A stretch of 64,000 bases of DNA from Ureaplasma sp. ES3154-GEN. GTDB lineage: Bacteria; Bacillota_I; Bacilli_A; Mycoplasmatales; Mycoplasmoidaceae. The stretch is from the NCBI RefSeq assembly GCF_025780075.1, contig NZ_JAOXHM010000002.1, positions 62,001 through 126,000 of the forward strand, read 5' to 3'. Both the position numbers and the translations under genes were made by a program. The notes beneath the pieces were generated by a model. It was not told the DNA's origin, searched no databases, and saw only the letters and a list, made by a program, of their open reading frames with translations. Shown here one piece after another: positions 36,625-47,333 of this stretch (position 1 is its first letter; every line of letters begins with the position of its first letter).

Positions 36625-36653
36625 GTCTTTAAGACTATGTTTTATATATTATA
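36625..36653 (-). promoter_or_regulatory. Promoter and palindrome upstream of lipoprotein operon
   Basis: On the minus strand TATAAT occupies 36653-36648, and 12 bases downstream lies the perfect palindrome GTCTT-A-AAGAC (36635-36625), before the start codon at 36609. The palindrome sits where a repressor operator would overlap early transcription. Confidence 0.4.
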
Positions 36654-36754
36654 TGAGTGGAATAAGAAAAAATCAGAGATTTATGGATATTGTTGTATTT
36701 TTAGTAATTAAGGAGAAAAACTAGCACAAAATACTAATATGTATATATGGGTAG

Positions 36755-36789
36755 AAAAAAACCTTTTGCAGAAAGACAAAAGGTTTTTT
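36755..36789 (-). terminator. Terminator after rpsB
   Basis: Inverted repeat with arms AAAAAACCTTTTG and CAAAAGGTTTTTT around an 8-base loop, 25 bases beyond the rpsB stop on the minus strand, ending in a T run. Confidence 0.85.
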
Positions 36790-36813
36790 AATAATTGTTA
36801 ATTAAAAACAGAA

Positions 36814-37854
36814 TTATTTAGCTTCAGCGTTGATAACTGTTGGTTGTTTTGCTGGAGATTGGTTGTTTGGGCTTCGTGTATCGTTTGGACGATTGTTGTT
36901 AAAACGGAAATTATTACGTTGGTTAAAATGACGCACATAATTACGATTAAACATCCCTTTATTTTTGTTTTTTCAGTTTGAACGAGTTTCTGGTAAAACA
37001 ATTTCTTCGTCTTTACGTCCAACAACTTTTGTTGCTTCGTTACGTACTTCAGCAATTGCATCGGCTAGTACTCCAAGGATTAAAGTAATAGATTTTACAG
37101 AATGGTTGTTTACTGGAATAATGTAATCAACTAATGCTGGATCAGCGTTTGTATTTGCTAATGCAATTACAGGAATTTTTAATTTTCTTGCCTCAAGCAC
37201 TGCATTTTCATCATTAACTGGATCGACAACGACCAACACATCTGGCAATGCACGCATATTTTTAATTCCGCTATAGAATTTAGCTAATTTGTCAGTTTCT
37301 TTTTGAATTTCTAATTGTTCTTTTTTTGTGTATTTACTAATGTCGTCACTTTCAATTCGAGCTAAATTACGGTTATACTTACGAATTGAATTACTAATGT
37401 TGTTAAAGTTAGTTAAAGTACCACCTAATCAACGTTGTGTAACGTAGTAAGAATCAGTACGTTCAGCTTCGTTTTTTACAATGTCTTTCACTGCTTTTCC
37501 GCGAGTTCCAACAAACATTGCCTTTCCACCGCTAGAAACAATTTCTTGTAAAAATTTGTAAGCACGATCTAAAAATACTAGTGTTTTTAAAATATTAATC
37601 ACGTGGTTGTTAGAACGTTTAACGTGAATGTATCCTTGCATTTTAGGGTTTCATTTTTTAGGATTTAATCCGATATGAGCACCTGATTCAGTTAATTTAT
37701 TAATTGAAACAAGTTGTTTTAAATTTTTTATAGTTGAATTTGCGTTGACTTTAGACTGAATAGCATCAGCAGGTGTAGTAGGTTTGTTTTCTACTTTCGC
37801 AGTTTCAACTGTTTCTTCAACAGTTGATTCAACTTTGTTAGTCAAATTTTCCAT
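36814..37854 (-). CDS. rpsB: 30S ribosomal protein uS2
   Basis: 346 residues, much longer than the usual ~240-250. The core is typical uS2: LTESGAHIGLNPKKWNPKM, FVGTRGKAVKDIVKNEAERT, YYVTQRWLGGTLTNF, PDVLVVVDPVNDENAVLEA and DYIIPVNNHSVKSITL. An acidic/Thr-rich extension of ~50 residues precedes it (NKVESTVEETVETAKVENKP), and an Asn/Arg/Gln-rich tail follows (about residues 290-346, e.g. NYVRHFNQRNNFRFNNNRPN). Three Trp codons are TGA. AAGGTGC lies upstream. It is monocistronic here, with its own terminator; tsf is not adjacent. Confidence 0.95.
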
Positions 37855-38170
37855 TTGGAAGCACCTTTCGATTATTAATATTTGTTATTTTCAATAACCT
37901 ATTTATTATATCACAAAGTTTTTTTGATTTTAGGATTATTTACTATTTTCTGATATGAAGAATTATGTTGCATCAAAAACAGAAATATAATTTTTTGATA
38001 TTATTGATAATATAGGCTTTAGTTTATTAAATTATGGATAAAAACCAAGCATTTATTTTTATACAATATTTTTTATTTAATCATCGGTCATTCGTATTTG
38101 CTAATGTATATTTTTGTAAAAAACTTATTAGTGTAACTTATATACAAAAAACAAAACCAGTTTGGTCTTC
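37855..38170. other. Gap holding the rpsB promoter and a weak terminator
   Basis: 316 bases. The minus strand has TATAAT at 37910-37905, about 50 bases before the rpsB start, making a plausible promoter. At the right end (about 38143-38170) a weak hairpin ACCA-AAC-TGGT with a T-rich exit could end the minus-strand tex-lipoprotein transcript. The middle is AT-rich with no gene seen. Confidence 0.5.
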
Positions 38171-38965
38171 TTAAGCAGTAGTTTTTAATTCAGTACGTAT
38201 ACTATGTTTCTGCTCACCAATACTGATGGTAATTTCGACACTTAATTTTTGTTCATTATAATCCGGTGAAAAATTATAAAATTGCAAATCAGTAATTTGA
38301 ATTTTTAAGTCTTTGAATGGGGCTTGTGCTTTGTATGTTTGAACTTTTTCCATACTAGGGTTATTAATATTTAAAATCAAAGCTTCATTTCCGAGTTCCT
38401 TGATTTCGCTTAGGTTTTTGGTCTTATATTGATCTTTGATACGTACACCGAACATATCAAGATTTAGGGTTTTATTCTCCTCGATGGCATCATTTAATAA
38501 TTTTAAGTTTTTGGTTTTTTGCTGTAAGACATCCAGTTCATTTGCAGTGATATAATTATCAATAACAAAATTTTTAATACGAGTTTGTTTATTATATTTA
38601 ATTTCAATTTCGAAATAGATATTCTTTTCTCCAACCAGATGTGGCTTAGTCACAATGGAATAAGAGAGAAGTTTTGGGTCGATTCCATCCGATGATGAAA
38701 GGATTGGAGGAACAATTTCTAAAATTGTATAGTTTAAGGGATTTTGTTCATTTTTTGCGAAATGGTCCAATGCATATTTTGCTGTTACTTTTTTCTTTTG
38801 ATATTCGGATGTTAATTTATAATTTGGTTCCAGTTTACGAAAAAGAACATCACCAATTTCAGTGGTGCTACAACTTGTCGCAACTGCAACAATTGATGCT
38901 GATAAGGCGATTGTTGCACTTAATAATCCTATAAATTTATATTTTATTTTTTTATTTTTTTGCAT
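38171..38965 (-). CDS. Lipoprotein, unknown function
   Basis: 264 residues. Basic start MQKNKKIKYK, hydrophobic segment and lipobox ATSC near residue 32. The body has two or three beta-rich repeats of ~80 residues with LTSEYQKKKVTAKYALDHF and SYSIVTKPHLVGEKNIYFEI, reminiscent of lipoprotein domain repeats in other mollicutes, but no family is recognised. Its ATG follows the TAG stop of tex with no gap, and GGTGAT lies just upstream within tex, so the two are cotranscribed and probably translationally coupled. Confidence 0.82.
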   Translation of the reverse strand: MQKNKKIKYKFIGLLSATIALSASIVAVATSCSTTEIGDVLFRKLEPNYKLTSEYQKKKVTAKYALDHFAKNEQNPLNYTILEIVPPILSSSDGIDPKLLSYSIVTKPHLVGEKNIYFEIEIKYNKQTRIKNFVIDNYITANELDVLQQKTKNLKLLNDAIEENKTLNLDMFGVRIKDQYKTKNLSEIKELGNEALILNINNPSMEKVQTYKAQAPFKDLKIQITDLQFYNFSPDYNEQKLSVEITISIGEQKHSIRTELKTTA

Positions 38966-41095
38966 CTATATCACCATTACAACAACTTGTTGCTTATTAA
39001 TATTGATTTTATCAATTTTGACACTAACTTTTTGATTAATAAACAAATTTTTTTGGTTTAGAACTAATTTATTGGGTGCAAAAACTTGTTTTGCAAGACC
39101 AATATCAATAAAAACGCCAAAGTCAGTTACATTACTAACAACTCCGTTGTAGATTTGATTAATTTCCAAATCTTCTCAGTTTTTAAGTTTGTTTCACAAC
39201 ATTAAACTATTATAAGATGTTCGGATATCATAATAGGGTTTAGCTAGTGCATTAAGAATATAACTAACTGTTCAGAATGAACTATGAAATTGGTCAGCTA
39301 ATTGATTAATTAAAACATCATTGATGTTTATATTGACGTTTTGAGTTTGAATATCAGAATCTTTAATGTGTAATTCGCACATTATTTGGTGCGCCAGTGG
39401 GTAATCATCAGGGTGGATAATTGTTTGATCAAGAACTTCATTTGGGTTAATAACCCGTAGAAACCCAATTGTTTGTTGATAAATTAAAGCAGTGACATAA
39501 GGGATATTTTTAATTTCATCGCGAGAACTAATTGTTTGGTGAGTATTTAAATACTTCTGAATACTACTTGCGGCTCGTTTGTTCATTCCAGAAATATGGG
39601 CAAGTAAATATTTGTTGCTTTGGTTTACATCAACACCCACATTATTAACACACGATGAAACAATATAGTCAAGTTCTTGATTTAACTCCTTGTTATTCAC
39701 ATCATGCTGGTATTGACCAACACCAATGTTATGGGGGTCAATTTTAATAAGTTCATTCAAAGGATTAATTACCCGGCGAGCAATGCTGATTGCTGATCGT
39801 TCATTAATTGGAACATCGGGGTGTTCTTCAGCAGCGATATCTGTGATTGAATACGCTGATGCTCCGTCTTCATTTACCGATGTGAATGGAACTGATAATT
39901 GATTATTTTGTAATAATTCATTAATTCAAATTAATGTTTCACTAGACGCAGTCTTATTCCCAATAGCAATTAATTGGACGTTAAATGTTGTAATTAAATC
40001 AATAATTTGGTTTGTTGCTTTTTCTTTTTTATTTACTGGTGGATGCGGAAAAACGGTTCCTGTATATATGACTTGGTTATTTTCATTTATAATTGCTAAT
40101 TTGCAACCATGAGCAAAACCGGGATCAATGCCTAAAACGGTTTGGGACAATAGGGGTTTAGTTAGCAGAAGATGTTTTAAATTAGTGCTAAAAACCTTAA
40201 TGGATTGACTTTGAGCATAATTGTATAAATCTTGAAAAACATTATTAGCAACAGAAGGGAATAATAAACGTTTTAAACCATCTTTCGCGGCTAGTTGTAT
40301 ATATTTTGCACAATCGGTATTACGCTTCTTATGGTATTTGTTACTCATAAATTCAATAATATAATCTTCATCAAAAACCATCTTAATTGTTAAAATTTTT
40401 TGTTGTTCTGCACGATTTATTGCCATCATTTGGTAAGGTTTTATGTGGCTGATTTTGATTTGTCAATCATAATAAAGATGGTATTTTTCGTTTGGATCTA
40501 ATTCAGGCTTAGCTAATTTAGTTTTAATAAAACCATAGTTTTTTAAACTTTTTAAACTCATCTGTAAAGCCGTTGGATCGCGAGCAATGATTTCGGCAAT
40601 AATATCGCAGGCATAACCGATGATTTGCTCAGTGTCCTTAATTTCATTACTGACAAATTTTTGTGCTTCCTGTTTAACATTGGTGCGAAAATTATTAGCA
40701 AGAATAATATCAGCAAGCGGTTTAAAACCTAAATCAATTGCTTTTTGAGCACGGGTGATTTTATTTGACATATATGGGTGATAAATTGTTTCTAACTCAC
40801 TCATTGTATTTGCGTTTAAAATAGCTTGTTTCAAACCATCGTCTAGTAAGTTTTTAGACATTAAGCTATTAATAATATACTCTTGACGTTTGTGAAATTT
40901 TTGTAAATACAAAAAACGATCAGCAATTGTCTTGATTGTTTGTTCGTCCATATTATTGGTCATCGCTTTTTTATACCGAGCAATAAAAGCAATAGTGTTT
41001 TTATGTTCTAAAAGATCTATAACATTTTGAATATAAACTGACTTTGTATTTAGCTCAGCGCTTAATATTTGAATAATTAAACTGATATCTTGCAT
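38966..41095 (-). CDS. tex: Tex-family RNA-binding transcription accessory protein
   Basis: 709 residues across three TGA-Trp codons. Domain order matches Tex: helical N-terminus (FIARYKKAMTNNMDEQTI), YqgF-like nuclease-fold domain (VLGIDPGFAHGCKLAIINEN), helix-hairpin-helix region (LLAHISGMNKRAASSIQKYL), and a C-terminal S1 domain (GVVSNVTDFGVFIDIG). Tex binds nucleic acid and affects transcription and translation; its exact job is unclear even in model bacteria. AGGAAC sits 9 bases before the ATG. It is transcribed away from the divergent DUF31 gene at 41171 and leads into a lipoprotein gene. Confidence 0.93.
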
Positions 41096-41170
41096 ATTGT
41101 GTTCCTAACTTGTCACGATATTTTGGTATCATTATATAATTATATTTGATTATATAGTAATTGGTGATTT

Positions 41171-43285
41171 ATGATAAATTCAACGAAAAAGAAAATTCGT
41201 AAATGAGCGTTATTATTTGGAATTTCAGCGCTTTTGACACCGGCAATGAGCGGGTGTTTTTTACTACAGCATAATTCTTTAAAATTAGTGAGCGAGAACA
41301 AACTAGTTTATTTTGTCAATAAAGCTGAATACCAGTATGAAAAACTTCCGTCACAGGTTGATGACGAATTTTTATTATCATCATTTAATTATCAAATTAC
41401 ACACAAAAATGATCTGTTTCCTCTAGAACAAGATGATTTACGAATTATAAGTAAAACAGCAGATGACCAGAGTGGAACTCTTGCTGTCGTACTCTGGGTA
41501 GATTCTTTGAAAATCAGTATTGAGACACAGATTAAAAATGTTTTTTTATCTAGTAAAATCTATAATTTAATTCATAATAATCAATATTTAACACCTCAAA
41601 TTTATAGTTTAGAAGATCTATTGAACTACCAGGGCAATGCTTTTTTATTTATTAGCCAAAACCCGTATTACCGTAAGTATTTGCAGCAAGCAAATGAGTA
41701 TTTTAATAATGGTGCTAATGATAAGGAAATTACAGAGTTTTATTTAAAGAAAACAGGGTTTTTAGGTTTTAATACCGATCGTGAAAAACGAATTGGATTG
41801 TCTAAAAGTATCCAATCAAATCAACAGTATAAGTTTGAAGTTCAATTCTTAAATCTAATTAATTTCGAAGTTGAAAAAATTCAAAATAATATTGATCCAA
41901 ACTACTATATTGATACACAAATCATTAATCATTTAATTGACAATAACCCTTATGGTCACTTACCATCATCTTTTTTACAGTTTTTTTCAATGTTAAAAAA
42001 AGATGATTATAGTAAATTGTTGAAAAAGATTAACCAAAATGTTAATGATGTAGAAATTAAAGATATTCGTTTCAATTTCACTGATCGTCATGGGGAATTA
42101 GATATTATCGTGGAATTAACGAATGGGTTATATGTCTATAAACAATTTAATCATCACAATTCAAGTTTAATGATTAATGAAGATTATTTCGGTTATATTT
42201 ATGACAGGACAATTAGTTTACATATTTTACAAACTAATTCTGAAAATAAAATTTCTATCACTAGTGGAACGGGGTTTATTTTAGATCGTATCCTTGATGA
42301 TGATACTGAGAACTTTACTTTTTTAGTTGCAACTAATAATCATGTATTAAATTTGCGAAACTATGGAGCACTAAAAGATGAAACACATTGGTTTGATGAA
42401 CAGACTTATTTAGATTATTTAAAGAAGAATAAGCACAATTTATCAAATACAGTGTACGAAGATAAAGACCGCTATAAATATTTGTTATGAGGTAAAACTG
42501 ATAGTAAATCCCCGATTTCAAATAATCGCTCAACGATTAATGGAATTAACTTCTCAAGTTTACACAAAGTCAAAAATTATACTAAGCAAATATATCAACA
42601 ACCATTTTGGTTCACTCCTTCTTTGTTTGGTTATGATTTTGATTTTCAAACTAAGCAATGAAATCATTCGCTAATAACGACAAATTTAGGGACAATTGAT
42701 TTGGTTGTTATTCCTATGAAATTTAGCAAGGAAGATGTTAGAAAGGCTTTTCCGAAATTGTATAAGAAAATTAATACTCCACAAGAAAAGGACTGATATC
42801 TTAATTTTAGTGAAGACTATCGCTATCATCCACAATTAACGACATTCTCTGCAGGATACGAAGGAACAAATCAATTATCTACGGGAATTAGCTTGTGAAA
42901 GGGTTCAAAAGGTGTAGGCTCATTAGTGACATCAGGTGATCATATTTTAAGCGAATCAAGTTTGTTAACGAACGGAAAAAATCCCATTACTAGTGATGAT
43001 TATCGGTTTAATATAGGCGGGCAAATTTTTACTTCGGATCAGTTTGGAACATTAATTGGTGGTTCATCCGGCTCGATGATTATTGATGCAAACTTTAATT
43101 TAGTTGGGATTCATTATGCTGGGTTGGAGGGAGATAAAAAACACAATATTAATAGTTCATTAATTGGGAATTTATTTCATAACCAGTCACCTGATTTGCA
43201 AGGTGATATTAATGTTTTAACAGCTCTTAAAAAGCAGCTAAAACTTTATAATATTAAAACGATTAAACATAATCCAAGGGGGTAG
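41171..43285 (+). CDS. Second DUF31 serine-protease-like lipoprotein
   Basis: 704 residues. Signal peptide with a Cys near residue 28 in AMSGCFLL, a weaker lipobox than its neighbours' ones. The N-terminal ~330 residues lack the repeated modules of the 15846 protein. The DUF31 domain follows: His391 in [11 protein letters not shown], Asp510 in [10 protein letters not shown], Ser633 in [12 protein letters not shown], then LVGIHYAG. This gives an intact His-Asp-Ser triad. The target is unknown; MIP-like antibody cleavage is one option, cleavage of other host or own surface proteins another. Trp codons TGA occur at 41204, 42488 and later. mnmG starts 5 bases downstream, so cotranscription is likely. 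Confidence 0.83.
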
Positions 43286-43289
43286 AAAA

Positions 43290-45146
43290 ATGTCAAATAA
43301 GAAATATGATGTGATTGTTGTTGGTGCTGGACATGCTGGTTTAGAAGCGTGTTTTGCGACTGCAAAACTTGGTTTAAAAACATGCTTAATTACTCTTGAT
43401 GAAAAAAGTATTGGTCTAATGCCTTGCAACCCATCGATTGGGGGTCCTGCTAAGGGGATCGTCACCCGTGAGATTGATGCACTAGGTGGGATGCAAGGGA
43501 AAGCAGCGGATGCTTGTGCTATGCAGATGAAAATTTTAAATTCTTCCAAAGGCCCTGGAGTATGAGCGATTAGATCGCAAACAGATAAGGTTGCATATCA
43601 TCAATACTTTGTTGACAAAATTAAACAACAAGATAATTTAGATTTATTAATTACAGAAGTTATTGGCCTTGTTGTAAAAAACGAACAAGTATTAGGTGTT
43701 AAAATAGTTGATAACTCCATTTTAGAATCACAGGTTGTTATTTTAACAACAGGAACATATTTAAAATCTGTAACACATAAAGGAGCAGTTCAAATTAACG
43801 AAGGTCCAGATGGTTTGAAAAACACTTCACAACTATCAGTACAACTAAAAGATTTGGGGTTTAGTTTAATTAGACTAAAAACTGGAACTCCGCCACGAAT
43901 CCATAAAGATAGTATTGATTATTCGCAAATGTTATATGAACCGGGCACTGATGATTTAATTGCATTTAGTCATTACAAACCTTTTTACAAGCCTTTTAAT
44001 GAACAACTACCATGCTATATTATTCATACTTATCCAGCATTACACGATTTAATTAATACACATTTAAATGAATCGGCAATGTATGGGGGAATGATTAATG
44101 GGATTGGACCACGTTACTGCCCATCGATTGAGGATAAAATCGTAAAGTTTGCAGATAAACAACGTCACCAGATTTTCATAGAACCAGAGTCATATAGTTT
44201 AGATTCCATTTATTTAGGTGGGTTTTCCACTTCCATGCCCATTGAAGTGCAGGATAAGATGATTCGTATGCTACCAGGTTTAGAGAATTGTCAAATTCTT
44301 AAATATGCTTATGCAATTGAATATGATGCTATTGATCCGACCCAATTGTTTGCCACTCTTGAATCTAAGAAAATCAAGAATTTATATTTTGCTGGTCAGA
44401 TTAATGGGACAAGTGGGTATGAAGAGGCTGCTGCTCAGGGGTTAATAGCAGCATTAAACGCATATTTAAAAATTACAAATCAACCACCGTTGATTTTAAA
44501 ACGAACTGAAGCATACATTGGAGTAATGATTGATGATATTGTCACAAAGGGTGTTCAGGAACCATATCGATTATTAACTTCACGTGCAGAACACCGTTTA
44601 TCACTAAGAAATGATAATTCAGATGATCGATTAATTAAATATGGATATAAAATTGGTTTAGTAAGTAACGAAGTTTATGATTCTTATCAAAAACAACAAG
44701 CCATTAAAAAAGAAGTTTTTGACTGATTAAAAACAACTACTGTTGGACAGATTGATGTTTTAAAAAACACAACAAATAAGACCAATACGTATTTATTTGA
44801 TTACTTAAAACGTCCTGAGATCAAACTAAAGGATTTACTTATATATAACGAGAAATTTGTTAGTTTGGACAACCAATTAGTGAATAAGATTCAGATTGCA
44901 GTGAAATATGAAGGTTATATCAAAAATCAGGAAGAGCATTTAGCTCAATTGCAAAGTTTAGATCATATTAAATTAGATCCACAATTGGATTATCATTTAA
45001 TTCCAAATATTTCATTAGAAACCAGAGACAAACTTCAACGGATTAAGCCATTAGATTTACAACAAGCTTCTCGGATATCTGGTGTTAATCTGGTAGATAT
45101 TGCAATGATTAAATACTATTTAGAAAGTAATAAAAAGAATGGATAA
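43290..45146 (+). CDS. mnmG: tRNA uridine-5-carboxymethylaminomethyl modification enzyme MnmG
   Basis: FAD-dependent partner of MnmE in modifying wobble uridine 34 of several tRNAs. 618 residues. FAD-binding [19 protein letters not shown] at the N-terminus, the conserved [52 protein letters not shown], and a C-terminal domain with RPEIKL-like [11 protein letters not shown] and [11 protein letters not shown]. Two Trp codons are TGA. AAGGGGG lies 7 bases before the ATG. It overlaps rsmG by 8 bases, the conserved gidA-gidB pair. Confidence 0.96.
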
Positions 45147-45849
45147 AACAACTTTTATTAATGTAATTCAAACAGATTTTCCGCATATCACTAAGGAACA
45201 AATTGATTTGATTATTACTTACAAAGAATTAGTTCAGGAATACAACCAGTATTTTAATCTTACAAGATTAGATACTGAAGAAAAAATCTACCAAGAGTTT
45301 TTGTACGACTCCTTACTGCCATATAAAAACAACACTTATATGCCTATTGATGAGCACAAAAAAATAATTGATATTGGTTCTGGATCAGGTATACCGGGTG
45401 TGTTAATTGCTATTGTTTTTAATAAATATGAAGTAAGTTTATTAGAGGCAAACAGCAAAAAATGTAGTTTTTTGGAAACAGTAAAAACAAAATTAAATTT
45501 AACTAATTTAAATATTTTAAATATGCGCGCTGAAGATATTAATAGTAAACAACGTGAAAGTTTTGATCTCGCAACTTCTCGTGCAGTTGCAGCACTGTAT
45601 AAGATTCTAGAAATTTCTGTCCCATTTGTTAAAGTTGGGGGCTACTTGATTGAACCAAAAGGTTTAAATTACACAAATGAAATCAACGAAGCTGCGTCAA
45701 CTATTGGTGTGTTAGGACTAGAGCAAGTTCATCAGATTGATTACATTTCTAATCAAAAAACAAATCATATATTGATTTATACTAAGAATAAACCGACAAA
45801 CAAAAAATATCCGCGAACATGAGCCCAAATTGTGCAAAAACCATTATAA
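45139..45849 (+). CDS. rsmG: 16S rRNA (guanine-N7) methyltransferase RsmG
   Basis: Methylates G527 (E. coli numbering) of 16S rRNA. 236 residues. SAM-binding motif DIGSGSGIPGVLIA, then LLEANSKKCSFL and the conserved ATSRAVAALYKILEI; start region YNQYFNLTRL matches the family. A TGA at 45820 is Trp and adds nine residues before TAA. The start lies 8 bases inside mnmG. The operon ends at a strong hairpin. Confidence 0.94.
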
Positions 45850-45888
45850 CAAATAATATAAAACAGGTTAGGGTTTAGCGATATAAAT

Positions 45889-45925
45889 AAAGTGTAACAC
45901 CATTACGATGTTACACTTTTTATTT
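45889..45925. terminator. Bidirectional terminator
   Basis: Perfect 11-bp inverted repeat AAAGTGTAACA / TGTTACACTTT around a 9-base loop with T-rich exit on the plus side, between rsmG and a convergent minus-strand gene. Confidence 0.88.
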
Positions 45926-45953
45926 ACATATATAAAAAAAGATTAATTTAATA

Positions 45954-46538
45954 TTATTTTTGTTTTTTTAAATTAACTTTAGGTGCTAAATGAAGATCAT
46001 AATATTCTTGTTCAGTGAGCCCAAGTTTTTTCGCTTTTTTAACATTGCTTAATTTTAAAAAAGCAACCATAAAAGCAGTTATTCCTAGAAAAGAACTTCC
46101 TATAAACATTAAAATTCCTGGAATTAAAAACCCAGAAATATATGATTGGTAATTAAAAACATATTTTCATTGGTTGTTGGTTGGATCAGTAAATTTACCG
46201 ACTATAAATGTTTTTGCATTAGGAGAAACAGACATTAATCCGATGCCATAAATTGCTAATGTACTAGAAGCAATAGCAGTTAATAAAAAAAGTAAAAAAC
46301 TTAATTGTGTTGTATTTTTGTCACGCATTGTTTTTAGTGTTTGTGGAAAGGCACTTAGAGCAATGAGAATAGTTCCGATAACAGAAAAGATTGATATTGC
46401 AATACCAATAGGTGTTGCAGATGATGAAATTTCAGAATTTATTTCTCCTTGATCATTGATTAGGTTCTTAATATTGTCATTAGTTAGATGATTATTCTGT
46501 TGTAGACGACTCTGGAGACTGTATAGATTATGATGCAT
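45954..46538 (-). CDS. PQ-loop membrane protein
   Basis: 194 residues. A soluble N-terminus (about 45 residues), then four hydrophobic segments. The first pair contains the PQ-loop signature IALSAFPQTLKTMRDKNTTQ followed by LSFLLFL, as in MtN3/SemiSWEET and related small transporters. The C-terminus is KKAKKLGLTEQEYYDLHLAP and basic. PQ-loop proteins carry sugars, amino acids or other small molecules; the substrate here is not deducible. One TGA is Trp. It is a close paralogue of the gene at 47334-47903. Only a single PQ motif is visible, so it may work as an oligomer. Confidence 0.75.
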
Positions 46539-46839
46539 ATATTTATCCTCTTTATTATGTTGAAATTTTATTTTTGAAGTTGTATATAAATACTACAACA
46601 TTTTCAATAGTAAATTGAAGAATAATTATTATTTTTTAAAATGTATAAAGAACTTGATTCCAGCCTTGTATAACAAAAAAGATAATGCTTTTAAAATTTG
46701 ACAATTAGTGCATAAAAATTTTTCTTACGTTTTTATTGGTAAGGAATGATAATTTATTTATTTTTTTAAAACCCTAAATACATTATGTATATAAAAAAAG
46801 AAACCATTAGGTTTCTTTGATTAAAAATTCTTTAAGATA
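46539..46839. other. Gap between PQ-loop genes
   Basis: 301 bases, very AT-rich. At the right end a terminator (46793-46817) ends the two-gene unit upstream on the minus strand. The left part presumably carries the promoter of the 45954-46538 gene; no consensus -10 stands out. No RNA gene seen. Confidence 0.5.
46793..46817 (-). terminator. Terminator after the 47.3 kb membrane-protein pair
   Basis: Stem AAAGAAACC / GGTTTCTTT with loop ATTA; on the minus strand it exits into a run of T. It lies 23 bases past the stop of the gene at 46840. Confidence 0.85.
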
Positions 46840-47331
46840 TTATTTAGCAGTTTTAGCGTTCATTGGGAAGTGTAGGTTGCAGTATTCTAATTCTGTCATA
46901 CCTGCAGCTTTTGCTTTTTTCATATTTGTGATTTTTACTGATAACACGATGATTGTTAAGAATAATGATAGTGTTTCAGAAACAGCGACTAAAGCGAACG
47001 CACCTGGTGCTAAACTAAAACCTAATCAAGCAAAGATTGTTAAGAAAGCCAACCCTAATACTGATAAAATTCACATTCCTAAAGATAATACTTCTGTACG
47101 ACGAGATTTAAGCGTAGCAACTACCCCTGGTACATAAGCGATGAAAACTAAAACAGCTCCGATAACTTGGAAGAATACAGCTCAAGGATGTACAGGGAAA
47201 CCGTATGTTTGTTCTGCATCAACCATATTTGTATAAACAATTTGGTCAGAAACAATAAAGCCCTTGTCTGTAAATGTATCAACAAGATTTTTTGAAGAAT
47301 CAGTTGATTGCAATAGAGAACTAATACTCAT
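46840..47331 (-). CDS. PQ-loop-like membrane protein, divergent third member
   Basis: 163 residues, split by four TGA-Trp codons and so hidden under the standard code. After a ~55-residue N-terminus come hydrophobic segments: VFFQVIGAVLVFIAYVPGVV, the loop ATLKSRRTEVLSLGMW, then LSVLGLAFLTIFAWLGF and a fourth near ETLSLFLTIIVLSV. The layout follows the neighbouring PQ-loop proteins, with PG in place of PQ. The tail KKAKAAGMTELEYCNLHFPMN mirrors their KKAGMSESEYYEIHI tail, which supports common origin. It starts 2 bases after the stop of the 47334-47903 gene. Substrate unknown. Confidence 0.75.
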
Positions 47332-47333
47332 AA

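Noticed and set aside
46817-47137. Plus-strand open frame of 106 residues
   Set aside because: It is the reverse complement of a minus-strand membrane protein gene (46840-47331) with proper hydrophobic segments, paralogous tail and terminator.
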